Positions 1-4,947 of a DNA stretch of 7,659 nucleotides are shown one piece after another (the stretch's first letter is position 1; every line of letters begins with the position of its first letter). Location of the stretch: the NCBI GenBank assembly GCA_002841035.1, contig PHDR01000130.1:1-7659 (forward strand), given 5' to 3'. This DNA comes from Bacteroidetes bacterium HGW-Bacteroidetes-12. Lineage in GTDB: Bacteria > Bacteroidota > Bacteroidia > Flavobacteriales_E > Vicingaceae. Position numbers and translations under genes: made by a program. The notes beneath the pieces are model-generated. The model was not told where the DNA came from, did not search any database, and worked only from the letters and a program-made list of their open reading frames with translations.

Positions 1-368
1 GTGTAGATAGTGGAACTTCTCGTGCTGAAATTTTTGAGTTGCTAATAAAATTAAAGATTCCTTTTATCGATGTCGGTATGGGACTTGATAGAGATATGGG
101 GGCTATAAGCGGAACGCTTCGCACAACAAGTTTCTCTCAAGAATCTGCACAAGACCTTATGGAAAAAAGATTAGCTCCTTTGAGTGATATTCCAGATGAT
201 GTATATAAAAACAATATTCAAATTTCAGAGCTTAATGCATTAAATGCTTGTTTAGCAATAATAAAGTATAAACAATTGAGAGGATTTTATGTTGATGATA
301 ATTCATATTATCATACGTTATTTAATATAGATGGGCTAAATTGTGTCGGAGAAAATGGAAAGAATTAA
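1..368 (+). CDS. ThiF/E1-like adenylyltransferase, C-terminal part (5' end outside window)
   Basis: Only the last 121 residues are present; the frame is open from position 3 to the stop at 366-368 and runs in from the left edge. The fragment begins VDSGTSR, continues with a hydrophobic strand ending IPFIDVGMGL, and has a C-terminal block NIQISELNALNACLAIIKYK followed by LRGFY and HTLFNIDG. From knowledge of the family, these match the part of ThiF/E1-like enzymes after the nucleotide-binding half, where D-(N/S)-x-x-x-R lies beside the adenylate site. The LNALNA...IIK...GFY...H...IDG tail is typical of the E1-like proteins found in bacterial ubiquitin-like operons, not of MoeB or ThiF biosynthetic enzymes. 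Such enzymes activate the C-terminus of a ubiquitin-like protein with ATP. No cysteine lies in the usual catalytic region of this fragment, so the catalytic thiol, if any, is upstream. An apparent TTG start at 39 is internal. It overlaps the next gene by 14 bases, which indicates translational coupling. Confidence 0.85.
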   Translation, partial: VDSGTSRAEIFELLIKLKIPFIDVGMGLDRDMGAISGTLRTTSFSQESAQDLMEKRLAPLSDIPDDVYKNNIQISELNALNACLAIIKYKQLRGFYVDDNSYYHTLFNIDGLNCVGENGKN

Positions 369-756
369 ACTATTAAAAGTACATTACTTACCAAAAGAAC
401 TTGAAGAAGGTTTTTTGTATGTTTCTGAAGAATTTGGAGTTGCAGGACACTTATGTCCTTGTGGTTGTAAGAATAAAATAATAACACCAATTGAACCAAC
501 TGAATGGTCTTTTAAAGAGTTTAATAATAAACCAACTCTTTTTCCATCTATTGGTAATTGGCAATTGCCTTGTAAATCTCATTATTGGATTACAGATGGT
601 AAAATAGAGTGGTCATATCAGTGGAGTGAGCAACAAATTATAGAAGGACGTGAAGCCGAAGAAGAAAAAAGAAAAACATATTATGATAACCTTGAAAACA
701 AGCCTGTAAAACAGTCTCTTATTAGGCGATTTATTAATTTTGTTTTCGGTAAATAA
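355..756 (+). CDS. DUF6527-family Cys/His protein of a ubiquitin-like conjugation operon
   Basis: This 133-residue protein matches my memory of DUF6527. It has an N-terminal HYLPKELEEGFLYVSEEFG segment, then HLCPCGC at residues 32-38, TPIEPTEW at 44-51, SIGNWQLPCKSHYWI at 65-79, and a helical, charged C-terminus. C34, C36, C38, C73 and H76 could bind a metal, most likely zinc, or include a catalytic centre; this is inferred. The family occurs beside ThiF/E1-like enzymes and ubiquitin-like proteins, so a role as accessory, adaptor or processing factor in conjugation is plausible, but its biochemical role is not known to me. I chose the ATG at 355 rather than the in-frame GTG at 343 because homologues start close to the I-x-x-L-x-x-H-Y-L-P motif and a GGAGA lies just before the ATG. 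The start lies inside the end of the E1-like gene. The C-terminus (RRFINFVFGK) is basic and hydrophobic. Confidence 0.82.
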   Translation: MERIKLLKVHYLPKELEEGFLYVSEEFGVAGHLCPCGCKNKIITPIEPTEWSFKEFNNKPTLFPSIGNWQLPCKSHYWITDGKIEWSYQWSEQQIIEGREAEEEKRKTYYDNLENKPVKQSLIRRFINFVFGK

Positions 757-782
757 CATAAGCATAAAATCTCAAAAAAGTT

Positions 783-1286
783 ATGAGTGAATCTAATTTT
801 CGTAACCTTCAAGAAGAAATAACTATGCTTAGTAATTCACAAGATTGGTATCAAGCAAAACTTGAATGGCAGTTGAAAGAAATATATCAAGAAAGCGGAC
901 GTGAATGTTTATGTGGACAAAATCCCATTAAAAATATTTGTGTTTTAGAAAATATACACAATGGTAATATTGCTGAAGTGGGAAATGTTTGTGTTAATAA
1001 ATTTCTAGGAATTACATCAGCTTCAGCAATTTTTACTGCAATAAATAGGTGTTATAAAGACCTTACAAAAAGTATGGGGAAAGATGCTTTTCATTATATG
1101 ATTGTACAATCAAAACACATGAAACCTAATAATGATTGTAAGTTAACAGAATGGGAAAGGAATTTTTATTCTGATACATTGAAAAAGAAAAAATTATCTG
1201 AAAAACAAGAAAAGTATAGAGTGAAAATTAATAAGAAGTTTTTAAAATTTACTGTTCGTAAGCTTAAAGATAGACCTATTAAATAA
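783..1286 (+). CDS. Small four-cysteine (treble-clef-like) protein of unknown function
   Basis: I do not recognise a named family. The 167-residue protein has a helical N-terminus. A compact cysteine module follows: C42-x-C44-G, then C53, then GNVC70-VNKFLG. The CxCG ... GNxC layout resembles a treble-clef zinc site. The rest is mostly helical and lysine-rich. Residues 121-147 read LTEWERNFYSDTLKKKKLSEKQEKYRV, which resembles the 'L-x-x-W-E-x-x-F ... L-S-x-K-Q' helical tail seen in various phage and plasmid proteins. It lies 26 bases after the DUF6527 gene in the same direction with no terminator between them, so it is probably the third gene of the operon. Nucleic acid or protein binding through the zinc module is an inference. 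It could instead be an unrelated cargo gene that merely follows the operon. Confidence 0.75.
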   Translation: MSESNFRNLQEEITMLSNSQDWYQAKLEWQLKEIYQESGRECLCGQNPIKNICVLENIHNGNIAEVGNVCVNKFLGITSASAIFTAINRCYKDLTKSMGKDAFHYMIVQSKHMKPNNDCKLTEWERNFYSDTLKKKKLSEKQEKYRVKINKKFLKFTVRKLKDRPIK

Positions 1287-1379
1287 CATCTTTAATATTC
1301 ATTGTGCCAATAAAATTAAATATATCATGAAAAAAAAGCAACCCAAAATGTAAAAAAAAGAGAAGATGCAATTCACAAT

Positions 1380-2204
1380 ATGTATATGCATCTCAGTTAT
1401 CGCAATTACAGCGAACATACCGTAAGAAACTATGTTAAAGAAATGAATCACCTCTGCTGTTATTATCAAGCCCATCCCGAAAATATTAACGAACAGCAAA
1501 TTCAGCATTATCTATTTTACCTTTCAGAAACTAAAAAATTTGGACCAAATAAGCTAACCGTTGCAATGGCGAGCTTTACCTATTTTTATTGTAATATAGC
1601 TAAAACACCAGAAAAGATAAGGCGGTTAAGAAGTCCAAGAATTCCCGATAGAGTACCTTTTGTTTTAGCACCACAACAAGTTTTTCAATTTATAGAAGCA
1701 TTACCAAAGTTTCGGGATAAAGTGATTATCCAATTACTTTATTCCACTGGAATTAGAGTAAGTGAATGTGTTCATATCAAAAAGCAAGACATTAATGTAT
1801 ATCGGATGGTCATACGAATTCCAAATGGGAAAGGACAAAAAGACCGTTATGTTCCATTAAGTCCAATGATGTTAAAGCAATTGGGAATCTATTATGAAAA
1901 ATACAGCCCAAAAGATTATATTTTTTATGGTAGAAAAAAAGAAGAACCAATGTGTAGAGCAACGGTTAATCGCATTATCAGGAATGCCAACTTTGTGTTA
2001 AAAACAAAAGAAACGATAACTCCACATACTTTTCGACATTCATTTGCAACCATGCTTACCGAAGAAGGAGAGAATTTATACACCGTTCAGAAAATATTAG
2101 GACATAAAAGCTTTCATTCAACATTGCGGTATATCAAAGCTGCCAAAACAGAGTTGAAATCCTGTGTCAATCCATTGGATAAGATTTATGAGGATAATGT
2201 TTAA
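1380..2204 (+). CDS. Tyrosine recombinase/integrase (IS91-partner type)
   Basis: The 274-residue protein has both domains of a Xer-like tyrosine recombinase. A SAM-like core-binding domain (about residues 1-75, with RNYSEHTVRNYVKEM) is followed by a catalytic domain with all expected residues: R126 in STGIRVSE, K151 in NGKGQKDR, H216 and R219 in HTFRHSF, H242 in LGHKS, and the nucleophile Y251. It should therefore be active. The C-terminal tail, LRYIKAAKTELKSCVNPLD, resembles the '...RYLH...SPLD' ending of the XerC-like integrases encoded next to IS91-type transposases in many Gram-negative bacteria. No such transposase follows; the next gene is a nuclease. The start is uncertain. The frame stays open upstream of 1380 with no standard start codon, and ATG 1386 is an alternative. 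A short ATG frame at 1327 joins this frame only after a one-base shift in a run of eight A. Confidence 0.88.
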   Translation: MYMHLSYRNYSEHTVRNYVKEMNHLCCYYQAHPENINEQQIQHYLFYLSETKKFGPNKLTVAMASFTYFYCNIAKTPEKIRRLRSPRIPDRVPFVLAPQQVFQFIEALPKFRDKVIIQLLYSTGIRVSECVHIKKQDINVYRMVIRIPNGKGQKDRYVPLSPMMLKQLGIYYEKYSPKDYIFYGRKKEEPMCRATVNRIIRNANFVLKTKETITPHTFRHSFATMLTEEGENLYTVQKILGHKSFHSTLRYIKAAKTELKSCVNPLDKIYEDNV

Positions 2205-2209
2205 ATTTG
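2202..2209 (+). promoter_or_regulatory. Possible Bacteroidota -7 promoter box for the DUF1016 gene
   Basis: TAAATTTG matches the Bacteroidota -7 consensus TAnnTTTG and overlaps the stop codon of the recombinase gene. It would place a transcription start roughly 35-45 bases before the ATG at 2259. No good TTTG -33 box is seen at the usual spacing; TTGG at 2175-2178 is slightly too far. The call is tentative because AT-rich DNA yields such boxes by chance. Confidence 0.35.
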
Positions 2210-2215
2210 CCGTAA

Positions 2216-2234
2216 ATGATTAAACTCATCAAAT
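2216..2234 (+). repeat. Left copy of 19-bp direct repeat flanking the DUF1016 gene
   Basis: ATGATTAAACTCATCAAAT differs at one base from ATGAATAAACTCATCAAAT at 3289-3307, the first codons of the gene that follows the nuclease. Read from its ATG, this copy encodes only MIKLIKLL before a TAG at 2240-2242, compared with MNKLIKYI in the intact gene. It lies 11 bases after the recombinase stop codon. It looks like a leftover gene start or a recombination junction rather than a working gene. Confidence 0.6.
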
Positions 2235-2258
2235 TACTGTAGTTCAAACTAAACAAAA

Positions 2259-3278
2259 ATGGGAAATAACTTAGTACATACCAATTCTAATGAACAAGAC
2301 TTATTCAATGAAATTGCAACTTTGGTAGAACAAAGTAAACAACAAATAACAGTTCAGGCAAATAGTACACTTACACTTTTATTTTGGCACGTAGGTAATC
2401 GAATCAATGAATTTGTTTTGCAACACGAGCGAGCCGAATACGGAAAACAAATTGTCGTTACACTGTCACGACAATTGGTAGAACGATACGGAAAAAATTT
2501 TGAAGAAAGAAATTTGAGGAGAATGCTCCAATTTGCTGAACAATTTTCAGATTTTTCAATTGTGTCGACACTGTCGCCACAATTGAGTTGGTCTCATTTT
2601 ATAACATTATTACCACTAAAAAAACAAGAAGAGAAATTGTTTTATGCCCGCAAAATAAGTGAAGAAAGGTGGAGTGTAAGAAGTTTACGTAAACAAATAG
2701 AAACAAAAGCTTATGAAAGGACATTGGTAGCAAATACACAACTCCCAATACAAATAGAAGAAACACAAAACTTATTCAAAGACCCTTATTTACTGGATTT
2801 CCTAAAACTTAAAGATGATTATCTCGAAAAGAACTTAGAAGAAGCCATTCTTTCTGAATTAGAAAAATTTATTTTAGAACTAGGTAAAGGATTTACCTTT
2901 GTAGAACGTCAAAAAAGAATGATTATTGATGGAGACGATTACAAATTAGATTTGTTATTTTTTCATCGAAAATTAAAACGATTGGTAGTCATCGAACTTA
3001 AAATAGGAAAATTTAAAGCTAAATATAAAGGACAAATGGAGTTGTATTTAAAATGGCTCAATCGTCACGAAAAGCAAGAAGGAGAAGAAGCTCCAATTGG
3101 TCTAATATTATGTACAGAATCAAGCAAAGAGCAAATAGAACTATTAGAAATGCATAAAGATGGAATTATGGTTGCAGAATATTGGACAGAACTTCCTCCC
3201 AAAAACGTATTAGAAGCTAAATTACATCAAGCAGTAATTGAAGCTAAAGAACGGATAGAAAGAAGAAAGTTAATGTAG
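2259..3278 (+). CDS. yhcG: DUF1016/YhcG-family PD-(D/E)XK nuclease
   Basis: At 339 residues this is the usual length for the family. The N-terminal domain (about 10-160) has the typical features: LLFWHVGNRI, then YGKQIVVTLSRQL, FEERNLRRMLQFAEQF, LSWSHFITLLPL, and RKISEERWSVRSLRKQI. A linker with FKDPYLLDFL leads into the C-terminal nuclease fold (about 180-325). The PD-(D/E)XK core is intact: D231 in YKLDLLFF, E246-L-K248 in VVIELKIGKF, and a conserved KGQMELYL around Q259. Family members often occur in accessory regions near restriction or other defence genes. A DNA-processing role is expected, but the substrate is not known. It sits 54 bases after the recombinase and 10 bases before the next gene, with which it is probably co-transcribed. 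Near-identical 19-base repeats lie on both sides of it, suggesting it arrived as a unit. Confidence 0.9.
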   Translation: MGNNLVHTNSNEQDLFNEIATLVEQSKQQITVQANSTLTLLFWHVGNRINEFVLQHERAEYGKQIVVTLSRQLVERYGKNFEERNLRRMLQFAEQFSDFSIVSTLSPQLSWSHFITLLPLKKQEEKLFYARKISEERWSVRSLRKQIETKAYERTLVANTQLPIQIEETQNLFKDPYLLDFLKLKDDYLEKNLEEAILSELEKFILELGKGFTFVERQKRMIIDGDDYKLDLLFFHRKLKRLVVIELKIGKFKAKYKGQMELYLKWLNRHEKQEGEEAPIGLILCTESSKEQIELLEMHKDGIMVAEYWTELPPKNVLEAKLHQAVIEAKERIERRKLM

Positions 3279-3288
3279 TGAGTAAAGA

Positions 3289-3307
3289 ATGAATAAACTC
3301 ATCAAAT
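3289..3307 (+). repeat. Right copy of 19-bp direct repeat (start of the downstream gene)
   Basis: ATGAATAAACTCATCAAAT forms the first six codons of the gene at 3289-3714 and matches 2216-2234 at 18 of 19 positions. Together the two copies bracket the whole DUF1016 gene. Confidence 0.6.
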
Positions 3308-3714
3308 ATATCAATCAGGAACTAGCCCAATTTGGATTTAGTTTAAATCCAAAAGAAAATGGGAGGGAAGGAGTAGATTTTATTGTTAAGACAGATAACG
3401 GAAATACGCACGAATTGTATTTGCAATCGCTCGAACTTGCTAAGCAAAGAGAGATTAAAATAAACAAACAACATTTAGGAGAACCAAAAGACAATTTATG
3501 GATTGCTTTAGTTTTGTCTATGGAAGGAAAAGAATTAAAGTTGTTTTTGATTCCTTCAACTACTTTATTAGCACCAGATGATTATATATTTAAAGATAAC
3601 CCACAAAGCGAAATGTTTGCTCATTACGCCAATTGGGAAATTAAAGTATTTGCAGAAGGAATGGATAAATTAAATGAATATCAATTAGTCAATCAAGTGA
3701 AAAATCTAATCTAG
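3289..3714 (+). CDS. Small protein, possibly a degenerate PD-(D/E)XK-fold domain
   Basis: The protein has 141 residues and no named family that I can assign with confidence. The order of elements is an N-terminal helix, then GVDFIVK (D30), a turn TDNGNT, HELYLQS (E42, Q46), REIKINKQHLGEPKDNLWIALVL, a strand LKLFLIPST, APDDYIFKDN, and NWEIKVF before a final helix. A strand-D-strand-E-x-x-x-Q pattern followed by WIALVL and LFLIPS is reminiscent of small restriction-endonuclease-like proteins of the DUF4365 type. The lysine of the E-x-K motif is not present, so nuclease activity is doubtful. It starts 10 bases after the DUF1016 nuclease and ends just before a strong terminator, so it is the last gene of that transcript. 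It might be an accessory or antidote-like partner of the nuclease, but this is only a guess from position. Confidence 0.7.
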   Translation: MNKLIKYINQELAQFGFSLNPKENGREGVDFIVKTDNGNTHELYLQSLELAKQREIKINKQHLGEPKDNLWIALVLSMEGKELKLFLIPSTTLLAPDDYIFKDNPQSEMFAHYANWEIKVFAEGMDKLNEYQLVNQVKNLI

Positions 3715-3725
3715 ATTTTGAATAC

Positions 3726-3753
3726 AAAAAAAACTCCCTAATTAGGGAGTTTT
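3726..3753. terminator. Bidirectional intrinsic terminator
   Basis: A perfect palindrome centred between 3741 and 3742 (arms AAAACTCCCTAA at 3730-3741 and TTAGGGAGTTTT at 3742-3753). Four T follow on the + strand. The eight A at 3726-3733 give eight T on the - strand, so it should end transcription better for a leftward transcript, as expected if the small gene at 3761-3958 is real. It also ends the nuclease transcript. Confidence 0.8.
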
Positions 3754-3760
3754 AGAAGAG

Positions 3761-3958
3761 TTACTTTTTAAAATACTTTTGATAACCACCTAATGGATGA
3801 GAAGTAACACCTAACTCTAACCATAAAAACCTGATAAAGCCACCATAGCCCCATTCTTCTTTATGAAACCATACTTTAAAATAACAAGTGGGATAATAAC
3901 CACCATAGAACCAGCCCGAAATTAAGCTTGAATAACGTGTAAATAAACAAGAAAACAT
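3761..3958 (-). CDS. Possible small aromatic-rich protein, hypothetical
   Basis: A 65-residue minus-strand frame from ATG at 3958 to a stop at 3761, with an in-frame stop upstream that fixes the maximum start. I cannot assign a family. The protein is unusually rich in aromatic residues and glycine: W16, W30, W36 and W46, and two related stretches, GWFYGGYY and WGYGGF. It ends LWLELGVTSHPLGGYQKYFKK, which reads like real protein. There is no clear signal peptide and no long uninterrupted membrane segment. Support for a real gene is positional: its stop lies 7 bases from a terminator whose T-run favours this strand. Against it are its small size and the lack of a clear promoter. It may also be part of the repeat-rich spacer that follows. 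Confidence 0.5.
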   Translation of the reverse strand: MFSCLFTRYSSLISGWFYGGYYPTCYFKVWFHKEEWGYGGFIRFLWLELGVTSHPLGGYQKYFKK

Positions 3959-3975
3959 AATTAAAAAAATTTAAA

Positions 3976-4009
3976 TGAACCCTTGGCAATACGCCAAGTT
4001 AAGCGTTCA
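3976..4009. repeat. Hairpin, two-part stem
   Basis: The inner stem is CTTGGC (3982-3987) with GCCAAG (3993-3998) around the loop AATAC. The outer pair is TGAAC (3976-3980) with GTTCA (4005-4009), with an asymmetric internal loop between them. There is no T-run, so it is not an obvious terminator. Confidence 0.6.
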
Positions 4010-4131
4010 CAATGGTTTTGAGTGAGGAAAATGCAAGGAGTAAAGCGGTTTACGGTGCGGTAGCGAAGTGTGTTGGCTAAATAGCTTTACTACATTTTAT
4101 CCTTGCAATTTCACGAACCAACAACCATAAC
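4005..4131. repeat. Imperfect long inverted repeat (about 127 bp)
   Basis: The left arm carries, in order, GTT, ATGGTT, GTGA, TGCAAGGA and GTAAAGC (4005-4046). The right arm (4084-4131) carries the complements in reverse order: GCTTTAC, TCCTTGCA, TCAC, AACCAT and AAC. The right arm has a 9-base insertion, TACATTTTA, that would bulge out. A central loop of about 37 bases contains GTGTGTTGGC. This could fold as a long DNA cruciform or RNA stem. Confidence 0.65.
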
Positions 4132-4193
4132 TTTGCTGCAACTTGTGTGTAGAAAACTAAAATCATTAATAACTATTAAAACATAGAATTATG

Positions 4194-4396
4194 TTAAATA
4201 GGAAGGTGTGTTGGCAGGAAAGAAATGCGAGCCAGTCCCGAAAGCTTTCGGGAGCGTGAATGTGCAAATGCTTAGTAATACATGAAAGGCGTTTACGTTT
4301 TTTCCGCCTTAGCGGGGAACTTACTTTAATAGAATTACTTGCATTTGTACAGAGAGCGTAGATAACATATTTCTTTACTCACAGTTTGTTATTTAA
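4194..4396. repeat. Imperfect long inverted repeat (about 203 bp) with nested hairpins
   Basis: The outer pair is TTAAATA (4194-4200) with TATTTAA (4390-4396). The middle pair is AAAGAAAT (4219-4226) with ATTTCTTT (4369-4376). The strong inner pair is TGTGCAAATGCTTAGTAAT (4261-4279) with ATTACTTGCATTTGTACA (4334-4351), which match with few differences. Nested inside are the perfect palindrome CCCGAAAGCTTTCGGG (about 4237-4252) and the hairpin TTCCGC-CTTA-GCGG (4302-4315). Confidence 0.6.
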
Positions 4397-4419
4397 AATA
4401 TAAGTGTTCGTGAACTTCG

Positions 4420-4453
4420 TTTCTTGATTTTTTGGTTCTTTTTTATCAAGAAA
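4420..4453. repeat. Hairpin with 9-bp perfect stem
   Basis: TTTCTTGAT (4420-4428) pairs with ATCAAGAAA (4445-4453). The loop and the flank after the stem contain related TTTTTTGGTTC and AAAAAAGAAT stretches that allow alternative pairing. I recall similar CTTGAT...ATCAAG hairpins as dispersed elements in Bacteroidota genomes, but this should be confirmed by search. Confidence 0.6.
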
Positions 4454-4485
4454 AAAGAATAAATCAAACCAATCCAGTGAACGCA

Positions 4486-4539
4486 GCATAGAAAAATGCG
4501 AAATGAAGCCTTATTAAGGCAAACGCATTTTTTGTATGC
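4486..4539. repeat. Compound hairpin flanked by AGTGAAC direct repeats
   Basis: Three stacked stems: GCATA (4486-4490) with TATGC (4535-4539), AAAAATGCG (4492-4500) with CGCATTTTT (4524-4532), and GCCTT (4508-4512) with AAGGC (4516-4520) around ATT. The heptamer AGTGAAC lies on both sides, at 4476-4482 and 4541-4547. The arrangement resembles a small miniature element with a short target duplication. Confidence 0.65.
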
Positions 4540-4632
4540 AAGTGAACTACCACATAATTTTTTTGAGCGATGGCAAAAGAATAAATTTTTTAAAAAAGAA
4601 AGGCATGTGCGGCTATTTAATATAATGGCTAA

Positions 4633-4661
4633 TTATAAGGACAAAACGATAAACCTTATAA
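4633..4661. repeat. Hairpin with 8-bp perfect stem
   Basis: TTATAAGG (4633-4640) pairs with CCTTATAA (4654-4661) around a 13-base A-rich loop. It is followed by AAAAA, so it is not a terminator on the + strand. Confidence 0.5.
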
Positions 4662-4947
4662 AAAACTAAACTTCTTGAGAATTGCGTAATTTTAAATTTA
4701 TGTAGAATTATCTTGAATACGAGAATTAAGAAGCGTTGGCTTGTGTGTTCTATTTACCCGCCAGGGCGAAACGAAGTGGAGACATAATATTCATTATAAT
4801 TGACAAAACGAATTAAATACACCAATAAATAAACACTATCTTTTTGTCTTATAATTAATATTATGTTAAATAGAGTTTTTAATTAACCTAAATTACACTA
4901 AAAAATAAATAGTAAATTTACAAACTATAAACCTATCCTATTATTAA

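Larger units (their letters stand above)
3960..4947. other. Long non-coding spacer packed with inverted repeats
   Basis: About 990 bases between the possible small gene and the thioesterase hold no convincing coding region on either strand. Instead they hold a series of imperfect palindromes (3976-4009, 4005-4131, 4194-4396, 4420-4453, 4486-4539, 4633-4661, 4802-4848). Short motifs recur: GTGAAC or its complement at 4005-4010, 4410-4415, 4477-4482 and 4542-4547, and GTGTGTTGGC at 4068-4077 and 4206-4215. Base composition is less AT-rich in parts of 4010-4340 and 4735-4780 than in the surrounding spacer. This looks like mobile or dispersed repeat DNA or structured RNA, not plain intergenic sequence. 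No tRNA, rRNA or CRISPR array was found in it. The last part, about 4810-4947, is AT-rich and probably carries the promoter of the thioesterase operon, although no box is clear enough to mark. Confidence 0.75.

Noticed and set aside
783..1286. RING-type E3 ligase
   Set aside because: Only one set of four cysteines is visible, whereas a RING needs eight metal ligands in a cross-brace pattern.
1299..1508. Minus-strand frame of 69 codons at the 5' end of the recombinase gene
   Set aside because: It is antisense to the well-supported recombinase. Its hydrophobic look comes from complementing AT-rich codons, and it has no promoter or terminator of its own.
4005..4131. Integron attC site
   Set aside because: attC sites begin with RYYYAAC and end with GTTRRRY. 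This palindrome begins with GTT and ends with AAC, and the neighbouring recombinase lacks the extra integron-integrase segment.
3960..4947. CRISPR array, tRNA or retron RNA in the spacer
   Set aside because: There are no regularly spaced identical repeats, no cloverleaf with a T-loop GTTCRA signature, and no reverse transcriptase gene nearby.
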